This document shows positions 27,467 to 35,744 of a stretch of DNA of 64,000 nt, in pieces. Under the pieces are notes generated by a model. The model searched no databases and was not told the DNA's origin. It saw nothing but the letters and a program-made list of their open reading frames with translations. The stretch spans positions 1 through 64,000 of the forward strand of contig NZ_LQYA01000006.1 in NCBI RefSeq assembly GCF_001531445.1, in the 5' to 3' direction. The stretch comes from Sporosarcina koreensis. Its GTDB lineage: Bacteria > Bacillota > Bacilli > Bacillales_A > Planococcaceae. A program made the translations under genes and the position numbers. How positions within the stretch are numbered: position 1 is the stretch's first letter; each line of letters starts with the position of its first letter.

Positions 27467-28060
27467 GAATACGTTTCCCCCTATGTTAGTTACAAGTTTC
27501 TTAAAACGGGTTTCTAAAGAATTGACTCAGTGAGATAAGCGTGAGTCAGTAGAAAAGAAAAATTCGAGTAGTAAGTGAGGACTGACACGAAAGTTCAGCT
27601 AATGGTATTTGAAACTTGGGGTGTTTTTAGTGCAATGCATCTGTTTCGACCACTCCCATCTACCTCGTCCCGCGTACTGAAAATGACGAGTTTTTAGTGT
27701 ATGGCGACATAACAACCGTAACATAGATAAGGGAGGAGCTGGGCGCTCTATGGAAGATTAAGGCTTTAGGGCTATAGCATATTCTACTCTCCCCCCTTCT
27801 ACCGCAAGACCCTAGATTTAGAGATTCACTTTATGATATGGTTGGTAAAAGAATTTATTGGTACCTTTGTCCAATCATATAAACGAGCGAGTGGGATAAT
27901 ATACTATTATTAGTATGTATTACAATGTAGACAATTAGTTGCTGAACTATCGAATAGGATAGTAGTATTTGCCACTCCTAATTAAACCGGTATTCTGTCA
28001 ACTCGTTCTGCTTACTTTCATCGTAACTGCATTATTACTAAACAGTTTGGGAGGGTCGCT
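27467..28060. other. Gene-free stretch before the PAS receptor
   Basis: About 600 bases without a convincing frame, RNA gene or terminator on either strand. The start would hold the opuAC promoter on the minus strand. The remainder resembles no sequence I recognise. Confidence 0.5.
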
Positions 28061-28080
28061 AGTGTCAGCTAGTGTCAGCT
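28061..28080 (+). repeat. Tandem 10-bp duplication at a start codon
   Basis: AGTGTCAGCT occurs twice in a row (28061-28070 and 28071-28080). Each copy contains a GTG. GGGAGG lies seven bases before the first GTG, but only the second GTG is in frame with the PAS receptor. Confidence 0.85.
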
Positions 28081-28893
28081 ACTCGCATTTACTCCAGTTC
28101 GCAAGTTTTAGATCAAGCCGCAGTTTTATCTGCACTGGAATCCAATTTAGCAATGATTGAATTTAACCTACACGGGAATGTCATTTGGGTTAATGAAACT
28201 TTTGCACATACTTTAGGATATAAGGTACGTGAAATGAAGAACCTTAATCATGAACAATTTTGCACAAAAGAATATAGAAATAGTAAAGACTATGCAAACC
28301 TATGGGGAAATCTCCAACGGGGGATGAAATTCCAAGAGAAAATCCAGGGGATCGGAAAAAAGGGGAATCTTCTGTGGCTTGAAGCTACCTATATTCCAAT
28401 CCTAGATAAGGATAGCAAAGTAAATGCCGTTCTTAAAATGGCTACTGATATTACGGAACGCGAGCATAAAGGTGAAGAAATTGTTTCCGGACTCAATAAT
28501 ATGTCAATTGAATTAGGGGATATCGTCGTTTCTCGCTCCAAGGAAAATATGCAAGCCCTTGAGGCATTGAGGGAACAAACTAAACGTGTTAGCGAAATAT
28601 CAAAGACTATCCGATATATCTCTTCCCAGACGAATTTATTAGCGTTAAATGCAGCTATTAAAGCCGCTAGAGCTGGTGAATTTGGCCGTGGATTTGCAGT
28701 TGTAGCTGATGAGGTTCGTAAGTTGGCTACGAATGCAGAGAATGCAATTAAGGACGTCAATCATAATGTGGAAAATATAACGAGCGAAGTATCTAAAGTG
28801 AGCGAAATTACGGAAAACCTACAAATGACAGTTGAAGAAACGCGAGCGAAAATTAATAAGGCAATGGACGACTTTAGAGAACTAAATGCTTAG
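28072..28893 (+). CDS. Short PAS-domain methyl-accepting receptor
   Basis: A 273-residue soluble protein: one PAS domain (about residues 20-130, [20 protein letters not shown] and [17 protein letters not shown]) followed by a short signalling domain (about 150-273) with the tip [20 protein letters not shown] and [20 protein letters not shown]. It has no membrane segment. It belongs to the small PAS-MCP group near McpB/YfmS-like cytoplasmic receptors. The in-frame GTG at 28072 is 17 bases from the ribosome site because of a 10-bp duplication; the correctly spaced GTG at 28062 leads into another frame that soon stops. Translation may therefore be weak or start at the ATG at residue 28. Confidence 0.78.
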   Translation: MSATRIYSSSQVLDQAAVLSALESNLAMIEFNLHGNVIWVNETFAHTLGYKVREMKNLNHEQFCTKEYRNSKDYANLWGNLQRGMKFQEKIQGIGKKGNLLWLEATYIPILDKDSKVNAVLKMATDITEREHKGEEIVSGLNNMSIELGDIVVSRSKENMQALEALREQTKRVSEISKTIRYISSQTNLLALNAAIKAARAGEFGRGFAVVADEVRKLATNAENAIKDVNHNVENITSEVSKVSEITENLQMTVEETRAKINKAMDDFRELNA

Positions 28894-28988
28894 ATAAAAG
28901 ATACCGAAAGCAGATGCATCCAAAACGCCTTCAGCAGCAATTGTGTAAGAACTGACTTTAGATGAGGTTCTATAAAGCAAAAACAAAT

Positions 28989-29917
28989 TTATAACCTCGG
29001 CAATACTTTCCTAACGCTAAGAACTATCCATGTGCTTAATACAAAGGGCATGGTTAATGGAGGAAGCCCAAAAGGGAGAAGCCATGAGTGAAGACTCGCT
29101 GTGATTGGAACAGTCAAACACGCAGCGAAAATCCCTGTAACATAAGAGAGTGGCCGTTTGCTTGTATTGAATACGACCGCTACCGCGATGGCAGTTAAAA
29201 TACCATTGTAGCCGTACAAGCCTACAAATATTAATGAACGTTCCGCCCCTAGTACTAAAGCTGTTACTAACGCTACTGCATTTCCCAATAAAGCATAAAG
29301 ACCATATCACCAACCAGCCCAAAAAACGGCAACGAAAAGCAAAATTCCGGATATTGTATAATCGAGAAAAAATACTTGTCCGATTCCGGTAAAGATGCCT
29401 TCTTTCAAATTAAACGGCCCGGTAATATCCAATTTCCATTGCCACAAACTTTGAGGAACGAGTGCGTTACTAATATGTACTGCACTTAGACGATAAGAGA
29501 TTAGCAACGTAAACAAAGTTAATCTAACAAAAGGGAATGTTAGAACCGGCAAGCCCGTATTTTTCATCACATGCATCAATGCGGCAGTCACGATGGCAGC
29601 AAGAAAGGCACCGATTAGACTGAGGATCCAATGGTATGGACCCGTTAGAAATAAGTACAAGGCCATGCCTGTAAGTAAAGAGTTAAAACCAAATAGGCCT
29701 TGATTAACGAGCTTTTCATCAGCACCTCCCAATCTTCCTACTAATGTGCCAATCATTGTAGATAGCAAAGCAATGACTCCTAAAGAAAAGGAAGATACCA
29801 TAATGGCAAGTAGAATGATAGCTCCAGTACAGCATTTTCTATCAAAATAACTTGAGAAATCCCTTTCAGTGATACTGTCAAAAAACGAAACCGGTTGACG
29901 GATAAATTATTTTTCAA
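28989..29917 (-). pseudogene. Urea transporter (UT family), two inactivating changes
   Basis: The frame begins with TTG at 29917 behind GGGGGAA and reads RFLTVSLKGISQVILIENAV. Near 29828 one base is missing, and the protein continues in another frame as TGAIILLAIMVSSFSLGVIA. At 29307-29309 an in-frame TGA follows VFWAGW; beyond it the same frame continues YGLYALLGNAVALVTALVLG to the natural end. The two repeats with GLFGFNSLLTGMAL and GLYGYNGILTAIAV are the urea-transporter signatures. Restored length is about 309 residues. No urease genes are nearby. Two independent lesions make loss of function likely rather than a sequencing error. Confidence 0.85.
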
Positions 29918-30164
29918 CGTATGTTCCCCCAATCGTCATGTCGTTTCGCGTTCGATTTCATGGAAAGTAATCATCACTTCGTCTTGGATCAAAACGACAG
30001 ACTACAATTTTGCATACGCCAAATAAGGGAATAGTCTGCAAATTTATTGTAAGCTAGAGAGGCTTGAAATGCAATTGAAGTTCAATCATTTGGGGCAAAC
30101 TTACTTTATCTAATCTTAGATTACATCTCCTATTTGAAACTCATGGCTTTTTAAATTCAATAAT

Positions 30165-30202
30165 AAAAAAAAGGCGCCAGTCGCGTAAACACAGCTGGTA
30201 CC
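30165..30202 (-). terminator. Terminator of the 30.2-kb gene
   Basis: On the minus strand GG.ACCAG-type arms (GGTACCAG and CTGGCGCC, two mismatches) close a loop and are followed by eight T. Confidence 0.6.
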
Positions 30203-30215
30203 ATTACAATATGAT

Positions 30216-30941
30216 CTAACTCTCAAGCGATTCACTTACTACCTCTTCCTTCTCTTCCTCAGCAGAAACCTTCTCATTCATGTCGTTAGAAGATTCCGCC
30301 GCTTTCCTAATTTGGTTGTTCACCTCATTATCGAGGCTTCTCATACGCTCGGCAAGTTCGTTAATTTTCTTGGCCTTACTCTCCACAAATGTCCCGCGCC
30401 CCAGGTCATTTTTCATTTCCGTTTTGAGTCGGCGATGCGCATTTTCAATCGGTACTTTCACTTGTTTTAACGCATTAACTTGTTCAAGCGATTGAACTGA
30501 TTGAAGAAGAGATGTCAATTGTTCACTTCCGTTTTGTTCCTGTATTTTAGCAGCTGCTTTTTGCTTTTCTTCTTGTTCACGCTGTTCTCTTTCTCGTTTC
30601 TGCGCTTCTATTGCTGCCATTTGTCCTTCGATTTCAGCAATTTGTTCATCGAATGCTCCCAGTTGCTCTTTAATCGTCGAAAGTTCTTCCCCAGCCTCTA
30701 ATGTACGTTCTATTAATTTACTTTTCGCCTCTTGAACTTTTTGGCGTTTTTCCATTAAGCTTTCAATCATGTTGGCAGACCTTTCTTGCCAATTCCCTAG
30801 CTGTGCTCGTGCTTCGTCGCTAATCATAATCGTATCTCTTTTGCCAGATTTCCCCGCGTCCTCATCATTTGCTTTTTGGGTAACCTGTGGTGAATAAGTT
30901 TTCGCGACTAGACTTACTTTTACTCCACTAAACACTTTCAT
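30216..30941 (-). CDS. Uncharacterised coiled-coil protein
   Basis: A 241-residue protein with no signal peptide. Residues 1-35 are short and basic. DTIMISDEARAQL (about 36-48) resembles the motif seen near the C-terminus of FlgM-like and in several flagellar or exported proteins. Residues 50-150 form a long Glu/Lys/Gln-rich coiled coil, and 175-225 form a second helical part (AKKINELAERMRSLDNEVNN). The C-terminus is acidic. I do not recognise a family. It is the last of three same-strand unknown genes that all begin with short MK(I/V)-type or MNIS-type N-termini. Confidence 0.6.
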   Translation of the reverse strand: MKVFSGVKVSLVAKTYSPQVTQKANDEDAGKSGKRDTIMISDEARAQLGNWQERSANMIESLMEKRQKVQEAKSKLIERTLEAGEELSTIKEQLGAFDEQIAEIEGQMAAIEAQKREREQREQEEKQKAAAKIQEQNGSEQLTSLLQSVQSLEQVNALKQVKVPIENAHRRLKTEMKNDLGRGTFVESKAKKINELAERMRSLDNEVNNQIRKAAESSNDMNEKVSAEEEKEEVVSESLES

Positions 30942-31154
30942 TTCCCAACACCGCCCTTTTAAGCTTCTTATCTCTTTATATCGACATATATTGGGTTTTA
31001 TTTAACAATGTGCCAGCCAACCAGACAAACATGTTTGTTTTAACTCCTGAAACGAAAAAAAGTTATTCGAAAGTCCAGCATTCGAATAGCACTTTTCTTC
31101 AAATCATCCGTTATTTACTGGTAAGTTCGTTGTCATTCCGTGGAAAAAAGTATG

Positions 31155-31631
31155 TCAACGTGATAATCGCTCCAATATCTCAACAGCTTTCATATTACTT
31201 TGATAACCAATTAAGTTACCAAACTTAAAATTCTTCGATGCCCTTGCCCCAAATTCCGCAATCCAATCTCTTCGTCCATTACTATCAGCAGATGTTTCAT
31301 ACATATTAAAATTGGACGGAACACCTGGCGCATTTCGTTTTAAATAGTTAGTAGCACGCTCATAATCAAATGTTATAAGAGCATGTTCCTTTAAAGATAT
31401 TTCTCCAGCTTCATATAATGCACTGGATAGTTCAACAAGTTCCCCAAAAGTAGCATTTCGAACATCGTATCTACTAGAAAGTTCTTCATAAACAATGGAT
31501 GAGTCCTTTTGTGTAATTACTACTGCTTCTGGTACTTTAAATACTTGTTCCCCAGTAGTCTCCATTTTCATTGCTGTACTTTTTGTATACAAAGATGTTG
31601 TTTGATAAGGTGCGACAGTACTAATATTCAT
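31155..31631 (-). CDS. Uncharacterised protein
   Basis: A 158-residue protein starting MNISTVAPYQTTSLYTKSTA. It has no membrane segment, cysteine cluster or known motif. The middle (YDVRNATFGELVELSSALYE, AGEISLKEHALITFDYERAT) looks helical, with the sense of a small globular domain. The end reads FGNLIGYQSNMKAVEILERL. AGGAGG precedes the start. It lies between two other unknown genes on the same strand; spacing of 21 bases to the upstream gene suggests co-transcription. Confidence 0.6.
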   Translation of the reverse strand: MNISTVAPYQTTSLYTKSTAMKMETTGEQVFKVPEAVVITQKDSSIVYEELSSRYDVRNATFGELVELSSALYEAGEISLKEHALITFDYERATNYLKRNAPGVPSNFNMYETSADSNGRRDWIAEFGARASKNFKFGNLIGYQSNMKAVEILERLSR

Positions 31632-31652
31632 GTAAGTATTCCTCCTACCTTT

Positions 31653-32042
31653 TTAGATACCTGTTTTATACTTTGTAATCCCGCTTTCCTTCTCCCAAGT
31701 TGCCTTGGTCTCTCTCTCACGCATTTGTGGATTAGATGATAGTTCAAGTTGTTTCATCAGCTTATCATGAGCAATATCGACTAAATTTCCCGATTCATTT
31801 TCCACTGTTCCATCAGGATTCTCCTTTTGTTTTGTCTCCATAACAAGAATTTCATCCCCATTGGCTTTTACAACATATTTGCGGATATATCCGCCTTCAT
31901 TTCTAACTACAAATTTGGGTTTATTGTTCTGTAATTCATCCTCATCCAACATCAAGTGTGAAAGATTTTGCTCTTTAGCTTCTTTGTTTTTCAGCGTTTT
32001 GATATAACCCATTGCAGCAACATTACTAGATTGAATCTTCAC
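31653..32042 (-). CDS. Uncharacterised protein
   Basis: A 129-residue, charged, soluble protein: MKIQSSNVAAMGYIKTLKNK at the start, NNKPKFVVRNEGGYIRKYVV in the middle and ETKATWEKESGITKYKTGI at the end. No family is recognised. It is the first of a three-gene run (with 31155-31631 and perhaps 30216-30941). GGAGGCAG lies before the start. Confidence 0.6.
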   Translation of the reverse strand: MKIQSSNVAAMGYIKTLKNKEAKEQNLSHLMLDEDELQNNKPKFVVRNEGGYIRKYVVKANGDEILVMETKQKENPDGTVENESGNLVDIAHDKLMKQLELSSNPQMRERETKATWEKESGITKYKTGI

Positions 32043-32209
32043 TGTAACTGCCTCCTTCTATTCATCAAACTTTCCAATTAATACTTCTATCGGTTATCAC
32101 ACAATATTTTGAAGTTATACCTTGATTGTTCATTAACGCTCTCATTTTCTGATTCTCTTCTTTTTATGACTGCACAGGGAATTCCATAACGGCGGCTTTG
32201 ACGTGTAGG

Positions 32210-32696
32210 GGGCCAGCCGCCTAAACAAACATGAATTTCTCGTTTGTTTAAACTTTCACGTCAACTAACACTAATCTCCACCCTAACTATGAATTAGTAA
32301 AACTCCGCCATTTATGCGATAATAATAGAACTAGCGTTTCTATTATCGAGTAAAAGAGGTGTACTCATGAAACCCGTCATCCTAGCTGAAAAACCATCTC
32401 AAGCGAAAGCGTATGCGGACGCTTTTTCTGTGCGGAGGCACGAAGGGTTCCTGGAGATCAACCCGTGTCCGATCTTTCCGGAAGGTGCCTATATCACATG
32501 GGGCGTCGGTCACTTGGTCGAGTTGAAGGAGCCGCATGCATACAACCCTGCTTGGAAACGTTGGTCGCTCGGAAGTCTGCCAATCCTACCCGACCGATAT
32601 GAGTTTCAAGTAGCGAAAGGGAAGTTCAAGCAGTTTCAGATTGTGAAGAAGCTCATTCGCGGGACGGATACGGTCATTAATGCTTGCGACGTGGAT
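32210..32696 (+). repeat. topB promoter and 5' region, copy A
   Basis: This stretch and 35075-35562 are diverged copies of the same DNA: both have an AAACAAAC.TGAATT-type start, a CGCCATTTATGCGATAATAATAGAAC / TTCCATTTATGC.ATAATAACAGAAC-type promoter region shown here only in part, and the first 110 codons of topB. Many third-base changes separate them, so they come from different lineages rather than a recent duplication. Confidence 0.8.
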
Positions 32697-32708
32697 TTAT
32701 CTTCATAA
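32367..32708 (+). pseudogene. topB: topB 5' fragment A (DNA topoisomerase III)
   Basis: A 113-residue N-terminal piece, MKPVILAEKPSQAKAYADAF through VINACDVD, followed by three foreign codons and a stop. It is the first part of the TOPRIM domain of topoisomerase III, cut at the acidic DxD motif that binds magnesium. The cut is exactly at the GTGGAT core (32691-32696), after which sequence resembling the left end of a mobile element follows. Without the rest of TOPRIM and the catalytic tyrosine domain it cannot be an active enzyme. AAAGAGGTG precedes its start. Confidence 0.92.
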
Positions 32709-32840
32709 AATCATGTGTACATAATAAACAATCTTATCCTTATTTAAATACTACATAGATATCTCGCTATTTTTTCATTTGTACATAAATAAAAAATGCG
32801 CATAATCAGATTTAACATCTAGATTTATGTGCATTTTCAA
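32697..32840 (+). mobile_element. Left end of a second, related element (scar)
   Basis: Directly after the GTGGAT core comes TTATCTTCATAAAATC, matching the left end of the complete element (ATATCTCCATAAAAATC at 35563). Both share an ACATAATAA motif and a hairpin about 97 bases inside: here AAAATGCGCATAA / TTATGTGCATTTT (32793-32837). No matching right end is seen before 35200. I read it as what remains of an earlier insertion into topB. Confidence 0.7.
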
Positions 32841-33167
32841 GTTTCTTTTATCTTTAATTCCCTAAATTGTTGCCATTTAATTTGCACGACTGCTTAACCA
32901 TTTCCGGTTAGTTGCCCCAAACCTTATCCTTTATGTTTTTATTAATTGTACAAGTATTTATATAAGTAGATTTAACAATATCAAAATCGAAACGTTCCAG
33001 TACTTTCAAACGGATGAATGGTATGCTTATAGATAGTTTTAGTAACTGTTCAATTCCCTCAAAAAGTGGTTGGTTTAAATAACCCTTAATTGGATGGTTC
33101 TCGAAAATGTTTTATATTATAAAATTATAACGATAGAATAAAAAATATTTATAAGAAGGAGTAAGTC

Positions 33168-33368
33168 ATGACGGTAGCACTCATCGTTTCATTCATTTTT
33201 GTAGTTATTGTTTTAGCTGTCGGACTAATTATGACCATATCCGCAGCTAATTCTATGAATAAAGGTTACAAGGGTGAAAACAGTTTTTCTTCTTTGCTAT
33301 GGGCTTATGTTCTAGCAATCCCATTTATTATTATAGTAGTTCTTGTAGGTATATTTATAATTTATTAA
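33168..33368 (+). CDS. Small two-helix membrane protein
   Basis: A 66-residue protein made almost only of two membrane helices (about residues 3-26 and 44-66) with a short loop NSMNKGYKGENSFSS. AAGGAGTAAG precedes the ATG at good distance, which supports it as a real gene. No family is recognised. It lies in the 2.5-kb stretch between the two topB 5' copies. Confidence 0.6.
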   Translation: MTVALIVSFIFVVIVLAVGLIMTISAANSMNKGYKGENSFSSLLWAYVLAIPFIIIVVLVGIFIIY

Positions 33369-33456
33369 CAACAGAGGACGGTTCGGAACCAGTGAAATAG
33401 TACATGTCGTTCTCGTGTCTCAGTAACCGTCTAAGATTGCTGGGGGAACTAAAAAG

Positions 33457-34926
33457 TTATTGGAGTTCTCTAGAATTTACATTTTCAAACATTCCCCCAT
33501 TATTTCTTAGCGCGTAGACAAACCTAGAAATGCCTTCTTTTATTGAAGCTTCGTTCCCTTTGCCATAAGTAAATCGAATGTATCCATTTTTCGAGCCCAT
33601 TATTCTCCCAGGTACAAATGAAACGCCTTTTTTCATGGATTCTTCAAGTAACTTATATTCATCAATTTCGTGATTTATTTTACACCATAAATGAATTCCG
33701 CCTTGTGGCACTAAATATGTAACCTCATCTTTAGATAAGCTGTCCAATGCCAAAATTAACGCATTCCTTCGCTCTCTCAGTTGAATCCTTAAATCTGAAA
33801 CGTGTTTGTCAAATTGGGGGGAATCTAGAAATTGATTTGCTATCCATTGCGGAAAAACACTATGGCCAAAGTCAATTTGCTGTTTGCCGTCTGACAAGCG
33901 TTTAATCACTTTTTCCGGACCAATAATCCAACCAATGCGCAGTCCTGATGCAACCACTTTTGATAACGAACTAATGTATAAAACATTATCATTATCGTCC
34001 ATTGACTTTAACGTAGGTCCAATGCACCCGTCGAATGACGTCAAATTATAAGGATCATCCTCTATTATGGGGAAACCGTGCTTTGATGATAATTCCAATA
34101 TTCTCTTTCGGCGTTCCAGCGACATTTTCGTGCCAGTAGGATTTTGATAATCAGGATTTAAGAAGAGCATACGAATTCGATGTTTTCTTTGTAAAGCTTC
34201 AATATCATCAGGATTTACACCATGTTGATCAACTGGGAGTAAGAGCGTTTTAACACCAAATGATTGAAAGATCGGTAAAGAGAATGCATAGGATGGGTCT
34301 TCAATCGCTACTGTATCCCCTGGTTTTAACAAGCATTGAACGATTAGGTGTATTGCTTGCTGGGCACCCGATGTAATCAATATGGAGTCCGGCTCAACTA
34401 CCATACTTTTATAAGTTTTCATATGTTTACAAATGGTCTCCCGTAATCCCGCATCGCCTAAAGGATGATCGTAACCTAAATGCTCATCAAATGCATGCTC
34501 CTTAAGAATCCTAGCGAATTGGACGTTAGGTAGTAAATCTGTTGCAAGTTCCCCGCTTGATAGGTTAATCACTCCTTTTTGCTCAGTTTCATTACGAAGT
34601 TTTTGTACCAACGGAAGATTCGGAAGAAATGAGCCATCCTCTACATATCTCCCCCAATTGGGAACCCTTTTATGAGTTAGCCCCCATATATCCGTATTTA
34701 TATACGTGCCGCTTCCTATCTTTCTGACAATTAATCCGACTGCCTCTAGCTCATCATAAGCAGTCACTACCGTACTTCTATTAACCTGTAAGTTTTTTGC
34801 CAACTCACGTTCAGATGGTAATGGCTGGTCCTGAGATAAATCTCCCGATATAATTGCATTCTCTATTTGTTCTACAAGTTGCCTATACATAGGTTTTTTT
34901 ATTGAACGGTCTAGCATAAATTGCAT
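33457..34926 (-). CDS. MocR/PdxR-type regulator (GntR HTH + aminotransferase fold)
   Basis: A 489-residue fusion. Residues 10-78 are a GntR winged helix (SERELAKNLQVNRSTVVTAY), and residues 110-470 are a class I aminotransferase fold with SGAQQAIHLIVQCLL, DDPYNLTSFDG and the PLP lysine in SSLSKVVASGLRIG. MocR proteins use PLP or an amino-acid/PLP adduct as effector to control vitamin B6 or amino-acid genes. No gene of that kind is adjacent, so its target is unknown. It sits in the segment between the two topB 5' copies and may be cargo of the earlier element. Confidence 0.87.
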   Translation of the reverse strand: MQFMLDRSIKKPMYRQLVEQIENAIISGDLSQDQPLPSERELAKNLQVNRSTVVTAYDELEAVGLIVRKIGSGTYINTDIWGLTHKRVPNWGRYVEDGSFLPNLPLVQKLRNETEQKGVINLSSGELATDLLPNVQFARILKEHAFDEHLGYDHPLGDAGLRETICKHMKTYKSMVVEPDSILITSGAQQAIHLIVQCLLKPGDTVAIEDPSYAFSLPIFQSFGVKTLLLPVDQHGVNPDDIEALQRKHRIRMLFLNPDYQNPTGTKMSLERRKRILELSSKHGFPIIEDDPYNLTSFDGCIGPTLKSMDDNDNVLYISSLSKVVASGLRIGWIIGPEKVIKRLSDGKQQIDFGHSVFPQWIANQFLDSPQFDKHVSDLRIQLRERRNALILALDSLSKDEVTYLVPQGGIHLWCKINHEIDEYKLLEESMKKGVSFVPGRIMGSKNGYIRFTYGKGNEASIKEGISRFVYALRNNGGMFENVNSRELQ

Positions 34927-35232
34927 TATACTCCACCCTTTATTTATAAGTTTTCATATAACAAATTATGTATTATGCTCATAATGATACAGTAAATGCT
35001 ATTATAGCATCTCCTGACATCAGTATCCTGAAGTAGTGTTAAAGATGACCTTGGCCATGAATCGGATGTCAGTCACTCAAACAAATGAAACAAACGTGAA
35101 TTCCCCCACTTGTTCAACCTTTCATGAAGATTAATCTCACTTTAGATCCTTGCTCCCAACTCGTAAACTTCTTCCATTTATGCAATAATAACAGAACGAA
35201 CGTTTCATCATATAATGAAAGGAGGGGCTAGT

Positions 35233-35574
35233 GTGAAGCCAGTCATCCTAGCCGAAAAACCATCCCAAGCGAAAGCGTATGCAGACGCTTTTTCCGTGCG
35301 GAAGCATGAAGGATTTCTTGAGATCAATCCATGTCCAATTTTTCCTGCCGGAGCATTCATCACATGGGGGGTCGGCCATCTCGTTGAATTGAAGGAACCG
35401 CATGCTTACAATCCCGCTTGGAAACGTTGGTCGCTCGGGAGTCTACCGATCTTGCCGGAACGGTATGAGTTCCAAGTGGCGAAGGGGAAATTCAAGCAAT
35501 TTCAAGTTGTGAAGAAACTCATTCGTGGGACAAATACGGTTATTAATGCTTGTGACGTGGACATATCTCCATAA
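35233..35574 (+). pseudogene. topB: topB 5' fragment B (DNA topoisomerase III)
   Basis: A second N-terminal piece of topoisomerase III, starting with GTG at 35233 behind AGGAGGGG (VKPVILAEKPSQAKAYADAF) and ending in NACDVD plus foreign ISP codons and a stop. It is cut at the same point of the TOPRIM DxD motif as copy A, at the core GTGGAC (35557-35562), which is the left border of the 21-kb element. Joined to the 3' part at 56693 it would restore a protein of about 716 residues in frame. It differs from copy A at about six of 110 residues and at many silent sites. Confidence 0.92.
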
Positions 35575-35660
35575 AAATCCAAGCACATAATAACTACATT
35601 TATCCTTATTAGTGCTCTTCATATATATCCGACTACAAATTCCTTTGAACAAAAATATAA

Positions 35661-35706
35661 AAACGCACATAACCAGATAAAGCATCTGTAATTATGTGCA
35701 TTTTTT
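35661..35706 (+). terminator. Conserved left-end hairpin
   Basis: AAACGCACATAA pairs with TTATGTGCATTT, with an inner AGAT/ATCT, and six T follow. It lies 98 bases inside the element, as does its counterpart at 32793-32837 in the second left end. It could stop transcripts from the truncated topB and also those of gajB from the right. Confidence 0.7.
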
Positions 35707-35744
35707 ATATTGCATTCTCGCTAGACAGTAAGTATCGTAACTAT

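Noticed and set aside
28062-28160. The correctly spaced GTG start at 28062
   Set aside because: Its frame reads only about 30 codons and ends in TGA with no likeness to any protein; noted as the effect of the duplication instead.
32367-35574. Short topB-like genes as functional small proteins
   Set aside because: Both end at the same base of the TOPRIM motif, at the element core, with a few foreign codons; they are truncations.
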